DNA of 17,791 nucleotides from Flemingiibacterium sp045579745 (lineage in GTDB: Bacteria; Bacillota; Clostridia; Oscillospirales; CAG-272). Where the stretch lies: positions 1 through 17,791 of the forward strand of contig JAZNMQ010000083.1 of assembly GCA_045579745.1 (NCBI GenBank). Reading direction: 5' to 3'. Numbering within the stretch: the first letter of the stretch is position 1; every line of letters begins with the position of its first letter. The notes below the pieces were generated by a model. That model saw only the letters and a program-made list of their open reading frames with translations. It ran no database searches and had not been told where the DNA came from. Positions 1 through 7,410 of the stretch are shown here, piece after piece. A program made the position numbers and the translations under genes.

Positions 1-660
1 CTCGACTCTACAGGCGGCTATCAAGGAAAGATTCTCGTTATGAACAACCTTTCCTATGAAAACGGCGGCTCGGGTATTCATGCGTTCAGAAGCGATAATG
101 TTGATATTATCAACAACACAGTTCTTTATAATAACGCAACTCCCGGACTCAAGTACAGCGATCTTTATGCCAACACGGCGGATCATATCAACATGTTCAA
201 CAATATCGTTTACAGCCGCCCCGGTAATAAGGAGTCGCCCTTCGATTCGCGCAATATTGACTGTGCTTACGATAACAACATTTTCTACAACTACAACGAG
301 GACAGCAAGATCGGCGTTTCGTATAAGGGAACCTTCGTCGGAGAGGGCAACATGTATCAGGTCGATCCTAAGTTTGTCGAGCTTGTACCTGTAGTTCACG
401 ACTACGAAAACTGCGAATATCCCTCTGATTGGTCGGATGAGAAGATCGAAAATGCGAAGAAGTCCGCTTTCGTTCCGGGCGATGATTATGATATCCGTCA
501 TGACGGAATTTATAATGTCTTCCTCCGTGACGACTCGCCTGCATGGGGAGCAGGAAACAAGAAGTGGTCTGAATTCTCCGGAAATACTGAAAACCGTATA
601 GGCGCGTTCGGAAGCATCGGCGCACACGGCAAGCTTCAATTCCCTAAAAAAGCTGACTGA
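1..660 (+). CDS. Parallel beta-helix protein, pectate-lyase-like, 3' part only
   Basis: This gene is open from base 1 and ends at a TGA at 658-660, so it is cut at the window's left edge. The ATG at 40 is probably internal, because the frame is already open upstream (LDSTGGYQGKILV). The visible ~219 residues have the short Asn-rich, Val/Ile-rich turns of a right-handed parallel beta helix, for example GIHAFRSDNVDIINNTVLYNN and HINMFNNIVYSR. They finish with a cap-like tail (VFLRDDSPAWGAGN followed by RIGAFGSIGAHG) of the sort found at the end of pectate lyases and related polysaccharide-active beta helices. Such proteins usually act on pectin or similar polymers and are usually secreted, but the N-terminus and any signal peptide lie outside the window. 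The catalytic family and substrate cannot be decided from this fragment. The esterase gene 60 bases downstream supports a carbohydrate role. Confidence 0.8.
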   Translation, partial: LDSTGGYQGKILVMNNLSYENGGSGIHAFRSDNVDIINNTVLYNNATPGLKYSDLYANTADHINMFNNIVYSRPGNKESPFDSRNIDCAYDNNIFYNYNEDSKIGVSYKGTFVGEGNMYQVDPKFVELVPVVHDYENCEYPSDWSDEKIENAKKSAFVPGDDYDIRHDGIYNVFLRDDSPAWGAGNKKWSEFSGNTENRIGAFGSIGAHGKLQFPKKAD

Positions 661-674
661 TTAATTTTCACAAA

Positions 675-701
675 CGCCGAGGAATCTAAAATTCCTCGGC
701 G
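675..701. terminator. Intergenic hairpin without U-tract
   Basis: A perfect 11-bp stem (CGCCGAGGAAT, five-base loop, ATTCCTCGGCG) fills the gap between the beta-helix gene and the esterase. No T-run follows; instead the esterase ribosome binding site AGGAG starts seven bases after the stem. It could be a weak terminator, a 3'-end stabiliser of the upstream message or a modulator of esterase translation. The sequence does not choose between these. Confidence 0.45.
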
Positions 702-720
702 TACCTCAGGAGAAAAACAT

Positions 721-2676
721 ATGATTAAATTAAGAAAAGTATTTTCAGGCAACTCGATTTTTCAAGCCGATGCTAAAATCACGCTTTGGGGAAAATGCGA
801 GGGCATTAATGAGATCAACTGCTCGGTAAAAAATAGCGGCGGCGAGGAAAAAATTTATGCCGGAAAGCTTTGCGATAACGGCGAATTTGCAATAGAGATC
901 GAAACTCCGCACGCTTCTTATGAAAAATACACGCTGACGGTATATTCCGAAAACGAGAGCGTCAGCCTTAGTGACGTAATGTTCGGCGAGGTCTGGCTCG
1001 CGTCGGGACAGTCTAACATGGAGCTGACAAGCATGCGTGTTCCCGAGGCAGAGGATCTGTACGACGAGATCAAGGACAAAAATATTCGCATTTACTACGC
1101 AAGCTATCCCGCGCTTGACGAAAAAAAGCTCTTTTCGCTTGAGCCCGACCATTATATGGACGGACATTGGGTTGGCGTTAGTGACCCGTTTCATCTTTCG
1201 TACCAGTCAGCGGTTGCATCGAAATTTATCTCAGTGTTATATGATATACTCAACCGCGATGCCGAAATTCCCGTCGCGTTTATCAACTCAAGCTGGGGCG
1301 GAACCTCGATAACCTCATGGTTCCCGTTTGATGAGATCAACAAGGACAGCTACATTAAGGAGCGTCTTGAACAGCTCGGCATTTACCCGACAGAGGAAAA
1401 CTTCAACAAGAATCCCGAAACAAATTATCAGCAGACAAGCGTGCAGTATAACTGCAAGATCGCACAGCTTGAGGGCCTGAAGTTCCGCGGCGTTTTATGG
1501 TATCAGGGCGAAAACGAAACTGCCGCAGAATTCAAAAACAAGGTTTACGCGGATTATCTCAGATTCTATCACAGAGTTTATTCCGAGCGCTTTGCAGTTG
1601 ACCCCGATAACTTCAAGATGATCTCCTCGCTCATTTTCCCGTGCGGTTACGGCGGAACAGGTGAGTGTAACGTCGGCTACATAAACAACGCATTTATCAC
1701 GACCGCAATCGAATCGCCCGATAAATTCGCGGCAGTTCCAAACGGCGACCTTGTACAGACATGGGATGCCATCAAGGACTTCCACGTTATACATCCGACA
1801 AGAAACAAATATCCGCTCGGCGAGCGTATGGCAAGGCTCACTGCGACAGTCGCATACGGCAAAGACGGCGAGCAGAAATCTCCCGCATATATGGACAGCC
1901 ATGAAATAGTCGGCAACCGAGTAAGAGTTCATTTCGCATCGGTGGGAGCAGGACTTCGAATGGAAGGCAAAAATCCGATCGGACTTTACATTGCAGGAGA
2001 TGACGGCATCTATATGCCTGCCGAATGTGAGATAATCTCTAACGATACGCTTGAGGCTTGGTGCGAAGCCATCGACGAGCCGAAGAATATCGCATATTCA
2101 ATGCAGTCGGTCGAAACGCTCTGCAACCTTTTCGCAGGCGATTATCCCGTTTTCCCGTTCTTCACAGACAAGGAAAATTGCCTGACGATCGAAGCGAAGC
2201 CGTGGTATGATACCATGCGCACCTCTGTTTGGGCGTATAATCCGCACGGCGGCGGAAGCGACCTTTTCTATCACCCGATCTGGCAGCCCGAGTACGGCTC
2301 TGAGGTTTGTCACGACAGTGCGTTCACTCTTGAGGGACAGAGTATTCGCGTTGCATCGGAATCACTCGGACAGTTTGGCTGCTTTGTAAGGTCGTACCGC
2401 TATAATTGGCTCGATTTACAGAACTATAAGAAAATGACTGTCAGCCTTTACCACACAAAGGGAATAACCGCTATTCTCAGACTTGAGTGCAAGGAGGGTG
2501 TAATCGACCTTGCATTTACTAAGGTGGGTGATCTTCGCGGCGGCTTTGAAACATGGGAGGCTGACCTCACATCGATTCCCCCGAAATACACGATCAATAA
2601 GATGCACTTCCTGTTTACTCAAAGTGAGGGAAATTATCACTTCGTTAATATGGAAAAAATTCGACTTTGGAAATAA
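721..2676 (+). CDS. Sialate O-acetylesterase-family (SASA) carbohydrate esterase
   Basis: A 651-residue protein of the SASA / SGNH-hydrolase type, which removes O-acetyl groups from sugars such as sialic acid, xylan or pectin. Visible signatures are SGQSNM (nucleophile Ser98), WGGTSI near residue 192, LWYQGEN (residues 259-265) and the C-terminal catalytic region DFHVIHPTRNK with His358, followed by GERMARLT. An N-terminal beta-rich segment (about 1-85) precedes the catalytic domain, as in other family members. About 190 residues follow it (roughly 460-651), ending in FETWEADLT and HFVNMEKIRLW, which look like a beta-sandwich or carbohydrate-binding module. No signal peptide is seen, so it is probably cytoplasmic and acts on imported oligosaccharides. 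The start is supported by AGGAG at 708-712, eight bases upstream. The upstream beta-helix gene suggests pectin or hemicellulose rather than sialic acid, but the substrate is inferred. Confidence 0.85.
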   Translation: MIKLRKVFSGNSIFQADAKITLWGKCEGINEINCSVKNSGGEEKIYAGKLCDNGEFAIEIETPHASYEKYTLTVYSENESVSLSDVMFGEVWLASGQSNMELTSMRVPEAEDLYDEIKDKNIRIYYASYPALDEKKLFSLEPDHYMDGHWVGVSDPFHLSYQSAVASKFISVLYDILNRDAEIPVAFINSSWGGTSITSWFPFDEINKDSYIKERLEQLGIYPTEENFNKNPETNYQQTSVQYNCKIAQLEGLKFRGVLWYQGENETAAEFKNKVYADYLRFYHRVYSERFAVDPDNFKMISSLIFPCGYGGTGECNVGYINNAFITTAIESPDKFAAVPNGDLVQTWDAIKDFHVIHPTRNKYPLGERMARLTATVAYGKDGEQKSPAYMDSHEIVGNRVRVHFASVGAGLRMEGKNPIGLYIAGDDGIYMPAECEIISNDTLEAWCEAIDEPKNIAYSMQSVETLCNLFAGDYPVFPFFTDKENCLTIEAKPWYDTMRTSVWAYNPHGGGSDLFYHPIWQPEYGSEVCHDSAFTLEGQSIRVASESLGQFGCFVRSYRYNWLDLQNYKKMTVSLYHTKGITAILRLECKEGVIDLAFTKVGDLRGGFETWEADLTSIPPKYTINKMHFLFTQSEGNYHFVNMEKIRLWK

Positions 2677-2684
2677 GCATATCA

Positions 2685-2722
2685 GGAGCTGTTGCACATA
2701 GGTGCAACAGCTCCCCTTTTTT
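2685..2722 (+). terminator. Rho-independent terminator after the esterase
   Basis: A perfect 13-bp stem, GGAGCTGTTGCAC (2685-2697) with GTGCAACAGCTCC (2702-2714), and a four-base loop are followed by CC and six T residues. It lies nine bases after the esterase stop and separates it from the PTS operon. Confidence 0.93.
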
Positions 2723-2744
2723 AATCAAATAATTTTTTCTATTA

Positions 2745-2773
2745 TGTAATTTTTTAATAAAAGCGGGTATAAT
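2745..2773 (+). promoter_or_regulatory. Likely promoter of the PTS operon
   Basis: A perfect TATAAT lies at 2768-2773, 35 bases before the ptsG start, in an AT-rich stretch. The expected -35 position 17 bases upstream holds TGTAAT, a poor match to TTGACA, so the promoter may be weak or may need an activator. The leader would be only ~30 bases, leaving no room for a GlcT-type antitermination site. Confidence 0.55.
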
Positions 2774-2808
2774 ATGAACGCAATTGATTTTTGAAAGGTA
2801 GGTTAATC

Positions 2809-4977
2809 ATGGATTCAAAACTATTCGGCGTTCTTCAGCGTGTCGGAAGAGCATTCATGCTTCCGATAGCTCTGCTGCCCGTCGCGGGCTTGCTGCTCGG
2901 AATCGGAAGCTCGTTTACAAATGCGACAACGCTTGAAACCTATGGCCTGACAGGCGTAATATATGAGGGCGGAATATTCTACACCATCCTCGACATCATG
3001 AGCAAGACGGGAAGCGCGGTCTTTGACAATCTTGCGCTTCTTTTCGCAATCGGTGTAGCCATAGGAATGGCAAAAAAGGAAAAGGAGGTTGCCGCGCTTG
3101 CAGGTGCAATCGCCTATCTCGTAATGAATACGGCGATAAGCGCGCTCATTCATTCAAACGGCGGCGTTGAATCGCTTCCGCCGAACACTACGACTTCGGC
3201 GCTCGGTATAACAACGCTTCAAATGGGCGTATTCGGCGGTATTATCGTTGGACTTGGCGTTGCGGCACTCCATAACAGATTCTATAGAATCAAGCTTCCT
3301 CAGGTGCTTTCTTTTTTCGGCGGAACGCGCTTTGTGCCGATCATATGCAGTATCGTTTATTTGATAGTCGGCGTTATTATGTATTTTGTATGGCCGATAG
3401 TGCAGGGATGGATCGCAGGGCTCGGAAATCTTGTGCTTGCCTCGGGATATGCAGGTACTTGGATTTACGGTATAATCGAGCGCGCGCTTATCCCGTTTGG
3501 TCTGCATCATGTGTTCTACATGCCTTTCTGGCAAACTGAGGTCGGCGGCTCGGCTTTGGTAGACGGCGTGCTCGTTCAAGGTGCGCAGAACATCTTTTTT
3601 GCTGAGCTTGCCTCAAAGACGACCGAACGCTTCTCGGTTGCGGCGACACGCTTTATGTCGGGTAAATTCCCGTTTATGATATTCGGTCTGCCTGCGGCTG
3701 CCTATGCGATGTACCGCACAGCTCGCCCCGAAAAGAAAAAGGCTGTGGGCGGACTTTTGATATCAGCCGCACTTACTGCGATGTTAACAGGTATCACCGA
3801 GCCGATTGAATTCACATTCCTTTTCGTATCGCCTATTTTATATGTAATTCATTGTATTTTAGCAGGTCTTTCGTATATGCTGACGCATATTTTCGGTGTA
3901 GGTGTGGGAATGACCTTCTCGGGCGGTATTATTGACTTAACGCTTTTTGGAATTTTGCAGGGCAACGCGAAAACCAACTGGCTGTGGATCGTCGCGATAG
4001 GCGTTGTTTACGCGATAATCTACTATCTCTTATTCAGCATTCTGATCAAAAAGCTCGACCTCAAAACGCCTGGACGCGAAGCTGACGACGAGGAAACCAA
4101 GCTTTACACTCGAGGAGATTACAATGCGAAGCGTCAAGCTGGCGACGCAAATGATTCGAATGCAAGAGCGAGATCCCAAAAGGATAACACCGTTTCGATG
4201 TATATTCTGAAGGGGCTCGGAGGAAAGGCGAATATTTCCGATATTGACGCGTGTGCGACAAGACTTCGCGTTACGGTGAAAAATTCGAAGCTTGTAGATG
4301 AATCGCTTCTTAAAAAAAGCGGTGCTTCGGGTGTTATTCGGCGAGGCGAGGGCGTGCAGATCGTCTACGGACCGCAGGTTTCTGTAGTCAAATCGGATCT
4401 TGAGGAGTTTTGGGACAAGCCCGAATCGGACAGTATTGAAAATATTTCCGACGCGGACAGTATTAAAAACATTCCCGAAGCGAAGGGCGAACAGCCAAGT
4501 AAAAAGGCTTCTTCGAAAACAAAAACTATAACCCTCGCCTCACCTCTTTCGGGCGATGTGGTGCCGATAACTGAGGTTGGCGACGAGGTGTTCTCGGCAA
4601 AAATTCTCGGCGATGGAATCGCAATCGAGCCGACCGAGGGCAAGCTTTACGCGCCATGCGACGCGACGGTTGAGGGTGTATTCGAAACCTCGCACGCGAT
4701 AAATCTCCTTAGCGACAACAACCTTGAAATTCTGCTTCACGTCGGTATTGATACGGTAAAGCTCGGCGGAGCGCATTTTACCTCGCATGTCAAGAATGGT
4801 CAGAGGGTGAAAAAGGGTGATCTGCTGATGAGCTTTGACATCGAAGCGATTCGAAAGGCAGGCTTCAAGCTGACAACACCGCTTGTTATCTGCAACAGCT
4901 CCGACTGCACGAAATTTGAGCCTCTTTGTCATGGTAGTATCAAGAGCGGACAAGAGCTTATTCGAATAACAAAATAG
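2809..4977 (+). CDS. ptsG: PTS glucose-type transporter, EIICBA
   Basis: A 722-residue Enzyme II that imports and phosphorylates a hexose, with domains in the order C-B-A. The membrane EIIC part (about 1-425) begins LFGVLQRVGRAFMLPIALLPVAG and carries FGLHHVFYMPFW and the substrate-site motif GITEPIEF (Gly328-Glu331). EIIB (about 460-540) has the phospho-cysteine Cys482 in DACATRLR. EIIA (about 575-722) has His629 (ETSHAI) and phospho-acceptor His644 (LLHVGIDTV). A polar linker rich in Asp, Ser and Lys separates B and A. Length and motifs fit PtsG of Bacillus better than NagE or MalX, but glucose, N-acetylglucosamine and maltose specificities are hard to tell apart by eye. The ATG at 2809 is preferred over an in-frame TTG at 2791, because AAAGGTAGG at 2794-2802 ends six bases before it. 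It heads an operon with ptsH and ptsI. Confidence 0.92.
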   Translation: MDSKLFGVLQRVGRAFMLPIALLPVAGLLLGIGSSFTNATTLETYGLTGVIYEGGIFYTILDIMSKTGSAVFDNLALLFAIGVAIGMAKKEKEVAALAGAIAYLVMNTAISALIHSNGGVESLPPNTTTSALGITTLQMGVFGGIIVGLGVAALHNRFYRIKLPQVLSFFGGTRFVPIICSIVYLIVGVIMYFVWPIVQGWIAGLGNLVLASGYAGTWIYGIIERALIPFGLHHVFYMPFWQTEVGGSALVDGVLVQGAQNIFFAELASKTTERFSVAATRFMSGKFPFMIFGLPAAAYAMYRTARPEKKKAVGGLLISAALTAMLTGITEPIEFTFLFVSPILYVIHCILAGLSYMLTHIFGVGVGMTFSGGIIDLTLFGILQGNAKTNWLWIVAIGVVYAIIYYLLFSILIKKLDLKTPGREADDEETKLYTRGDYNAKRQAGDANDSNARARSQKDNTVSMYILKGLGGKANISDIDACATRLRVTVKNSKLVDESLLKKSGASGVIRRGEGVQIVYGPQVSVVKSDLEEFWDKPESDSIENISDADSIKNIPEAKGEQPSKKASSKTKTITLASPLSGDVVPITEVGDEVFSAKILGDGIAIEPTEGKLYAPCDATVEGVFETSHAINLLSDNNLEILLHVGIDTVKLGGAHFTSHVKNGQRVKKGDLLMSFDIEAIRKAGFKLTTPLVICNSSDCTKFEPLCHGSIKSGQELIRITK

Positions 4978-4996
4978 GAAAGGCAGACAAGATTCA

Positions 4997-5254
4997 ATGA
5001 AAACATTCAGCTACACGATCACAGACGATATTGGGATTCACGCAAGACCTGCGGGATTGCTTGTTAACAAGGTTAAAGAAACGGGCTGTGAGGTCATAAT
5101 CAAAAAGGGCGAAAAGAGCGCGAATGCGTCAAGATTGTTTGCGATCATGGGGCTTGGAGTTACAAAAGGCGATACGATCGACGTCAGCGTAGCAGGCGAG
5201 GGCGAAGCATCGGCTGCAAATGAGCTTGAAGCGTTCTTCAAAAACAATCTGTAA
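4997..5254 (+). CDS. ptsH: Phosphocarrier protein HPr
   Basis: An 85-residue HPr that carries phosphate from Enzyme I to Enzyme II. The active site GIHARPAG with His15 is intact and the length is normal. Ungapped alignment with Bacillus HPr (whose site reads NLKSIMG, Ser46) puts NASRLFAIMG here, so residue 46 is Arg and the nearest Ser is residue 45. The usual HPr-kinase target is therefore missing or shifted. The gene starts 19 bases after ptsG; the only ribosome-binding-like sequence (GGAAAGG) is about 13 bases from the ATG, further than ideal, so translation may be partly coupled to ptsG. ptsI follows 12 bases later. Confidence 0.95.
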   Translation: MKTFSYTITDDIGIHARPAGLLVNKVKETGCEVIIKKGEKSANASRLFAIMGLGVTKGDTIDVSVAGEGEASAANELEAFFKNNL

Positions 5255-5266
5255 CGGAGGCATTTA

Positions 5267-6895
5267 ATGCGAAAATACTTCGGCAAGGGTGTAGATTCGA
5301 TAGCTATCGGCAAAACTAAGCTTTTTCGCCGGGAAAACACCGAGGTCAAGCGTCAAAGGATAAGCGATACCGAAGCGGAGCTTGAGCGCTTTGAGTCAGC
5401 GAAGCGGCATGCGCTCGCCGAGCTTGACGAAATATACAAAAAGGCTCTTCGCGAGGTAGGTGAGGCAAATGCGAATATATTCGAGATTCACAAGATGATG
5501 CTTGAGGATGAGGATTACTGCGAAGCTATAGTCAGCATGATAAGCACGCAAAAGGTCAATGCCGAGTATGCGATAGCTGTCAGCTCGGATAATTTTGCCG
5601 CGATGTTTTCGTCAATGAGCGACAGCTATATGAAAGCAAGATCGCAGGATGTCCGCGATATCTCAAATCGGCTGATACGAGCTCTCGGTGCAGGCGTCAA
5701 ACACGAGGATTCAGACGGTGAGGGTGTGATCATTTGCGCGGATGATCTGGCACCGAGCGAAACTGTAACGCTCAATAAAAAGCGCGTTCTTGCGTTTGTG
5801 ACTGCGCACGGCTCGACAAATTCGCACACAGCGATCTTAGCGCGAAGCATGAATATTCCTGCGATTATCGGAGTGGGTGACGATTTTCTTGCAGAGCTAT
5901 CCGACGGGGAGCTTGCGATAGTTGACGGATTATCGGGCGAGGTTATTCTTTCGCCCGACGAGGAAACGCTGAGGGCAGCCGAGGCTAAAATGAAAGAGGT
6001 CAGCGAAGGTCGCAAGCTTCTTGAGCAGCTTCGAAACAAGGAGAATATTACGCTTGACGGAAGAAGGATCGAGATCTTCGCTAATGTCGGCGGAATGGAG
6101 GACATCGGAAATGTTCTGTTGAACGATGCAGGCGGAATCGGGATTTTCAGGAGTGAGTTTTTGTATCTTGAGCGGGATGATTACCCGACTGAGGATGAGC
6201 AGTTCACCGTCTACAAGCGGCTGCTTGAAAGCATGGCAGGGAAGCGCGTAATAATCCGAACGCTTGATATCGGAGCTGACAAGCAGATTGATTATTTTCA
6301 TCTCCAAAAGGAAGAAAATCCTGCGCTCGGGCTTCGGGCAATTCGAATTTGCTTAAAGCGCCCCGAGATTTTCAGAACACAGCTTCGCGCGCTCTATCGC
6401 GCTTCTGCATACGGGCAGCTGTCGATCATGTTCCCGATGATATGCGACACCTCGGAGGTTATTAAAATAAAGGAGATATGCGCTGATGTTCGAGCAGAGC
6501 TTAAGCGCGAGGGGATCCCCTTTTGCGAAAATACCGAGCTTGGAATAATGATCGAAACGCCCGCCGCGGCCTTGATCAGCGATAAGCTTGCACCGCTTGT
6601 CGATTTTTTCAGCATCGGAACGAACGACTTGACCCAATACACTCTTGCGTGCGACAGACAAAATCCCGAGGTTGACGAATTTTGCAATGTTTATCACGAG
6701 GCGATAATGCGGCTTATTGAATATTCGGCAAAATGTGCGCACGAATCTCGGATATGGATTGGAATTTGCGGAGAGCTTGCGGCTGATACGACGCTGACAG
6801 AGAAATTTCTGCGCATGGGAATTGACGAGCTCTCGGTTTCGCCCTCGTCTGTTCTTAGGCTCCGAAAAAAGGTCAGAGAGCTCGACCTCTCCTAA
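5267..6895 (+). CDS. ptsI: PTS Enzyme I (phosphoenolpyruvate-protein phosphotransferase)
   Basis: A 542-residue Enzyme I that takes phosphate from phosphoenolpyruvate and passes it to HPr in the cytoplasm. The N-terminal HPr-binding region is followed by the phospho-histidine site in STNSHTAILARS (His187), a small departure from the usual GGRTSH. The C-terminal PEP-binding barrel shows GGIGIFRSEFLYLER, NPALGLRAIR, FFSIGTNDLTQY and the catalytic cysteine in GICGELA (Cys501). The length is slightly short of the common ~570 residues but complete. GGAGG at 5256-5260 lies six bases before the ATG. It is the last gene of the ptsG-ptsH-ptsI operon; no clear terminator follows, but a new promoter begins within 50 bases. 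Confidence 0.97.
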   Translation: MRKYFGKGVDSIAIGKTKLFRRENTEVKRQRISDTEAELERFESAKRHALAELDEIYKKALREVGEANANIFEIHKMMLEDEDYCEAIVSMISTQKVNAEYAIAVSSDNFAAMFSSMSDSYMKARSQDVRDISNRLIRALGAGVKHEDSDGEGVIICADDLAPSETVTLNKKRVLAFVTAHGSTNSHTAILARSMNIPAIIGVGDDFLAELSDGELAIVDGLSGEVILSPDEETLRAAEAKMKEVSEGRKLLEQLRNKENITLDGRRIEIFANVGGMEDIGNVLLNDAGGIGIFRSEFLYLERDDYPTEDEQFTVYKRLLESMAGKRVIIRTLDIGADKQIDYFHLQKEENPALGLRAIRICLKRPEIFRTQLRALYRASAYGQLSIMFPMICDTSEVIKIKEICADVRAELKREGIPFCENTELGIMIETPAAALISDKLAPLVDFFSIGTNDLTQYTLACDRQNPEVDEFCNVYHEAIMRLIEYSAKCAHESRIWIGICGELAADTTLTEKFLRMGIDELSVSPSSVLRLRKKVRELDLS

Positions 6896-6938
6896 GACGC
6901 CCTCAGAGATAAGCTTCATTTGAATTTTGATAATCTAC

Positions 6939-6967
6939 TTGATTTTTCCACTATGCTATGATATAAT
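6939..6967 (+). promoter_or_regulatory. Promoter of the small membrane protein
   Basis: TTGATT (6939-6944), a 17-base spacer and TATAAT (6962-6967). TG at 6959-6960 makes an extended -10. This is a strong sigma-A-type promoter 44 bases before the next start codon. Confidence 0.8.
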
Positions 6968-7011
6968 AAAATCAATAAAGCATTGTGCTGAAATTATAAA
7001 GGAGAATTATC

Positions 7012-7254
7012 ATGGATCTTATCAGAACACTTTGGCCTACACCCTTCAAAATCAAAGAAAAGGATGTTGTTTCGTTCGTCGTTCAGCTTATTATTTTCGC
7101 TTTGATTTGCGCTGTAATCGGCATCGTTATCGGCATTCTTGCTAAGCTTCCGATTATCGGAATTATTTTCGGCATTATCGGCGGTTTCATTGAGCTTTAT
7201 TCGCTTATAGGCGTTGTGCTTTGCATCCTGAAGTTCGTCGGAGCTTTGAAATAA
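7012..7254 (+). CDS. Small two-helix membrane protein, unknown function
   Basis: An 80-residue hydrophobic protein that I do not recognise. A polar N-terminus (MDLIRTLWPTPFKIKEKD) precedes one long hydrophobic stretch (about 21-45, VVSFVVQLIIFALICAVIGIV), a short Lys-Pro turn (residues 46-48), then a second Gly/Ile-rich stretch (about 48-75). This suggests a helical hairpin with both ends inside. AAGGAG at 6999-7004 supports the ATG. It is monocistronic, between its own extended -10 promoter and its own terminator. Small, well-expressed membrane proteins of this kind are common in Clostridia. A role in envelope or PTS physiology is possible but not shown. Confidence 0.75.
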   Translation: MDLIRTLWPTPFKIKEKDVVSFVVQLIIFALICAVIGIVIGILAKLPIIGIIFGIIGGFIELYSLIGVVLCILKFVGALK

Positions 7255-7272
7255 TTAAAAATTCTGTATCCC

Positions 7273-7306
7273 AAAAAGGAGTCAATTTGTATTTGGCTCC
7301 TTTTTT
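7273..7306 (+). terminator. Rho-independent terminator
   Basis: AAAAAGGAGTCAA (7273-7285) pairs with TTGGCTCCTTTTT (7293-7305) through one U-G wobble across a seven-base loop, and the 3' arm runs into a T-tract. It ends the small membrane protein transcript. Confidence 0.9.
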
Positions 7307-7341
7307 CTATCTAACTGCATTTTACATCAAACCTGCCATGC

Positions 7342-7370
7342 TTGACATTTTTCAAAATGGAAGCTATAAT
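7342..7370 (+). promoter_or_regulatory. Perfect consensus sigma-A promoter
   Basis: TTGACA (7342-7347), exactly 17 bases, then TATAAT (7365-7370), both perfect consensus. It drives the aldo/keto reductase, whose ATG is 41 bases after the -10. Confidence 0.92.
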
Positions 7371-7410
7371 ATTTATAAGAAAAACCTAAATTATCAGGAG
7401 GAAACTTATA

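Noticed and set aside
45..75. Second copy of CAACCTTTCCT, as in the ECF promoter -35
   Set aside because: It lies inside the beta-helix coding sequence and has no GTCTA box at the right distance.
2745..2808. Catabolite-response (cre) or GlcT-type antiterminator site before ptsG
   Set aside because: The best cre-like string (TGAACGCAATTGA) misses fixed positions, and the ~30-base leader has no stem-loop for antitermination.
5626..6105. 159-codon minus-strand frame inside ptsI
   Set aside because: Ser/Pro-rich composition, antisense to clearly coding sequence, no promoter or ribosome binding site.
6927..7145. 72-codon plus-strand frame upstream of the small membrane protein
   Set aside because: It overlaps the promoter and the better-supported gene at 7012, and lacks a ribosome binding site.
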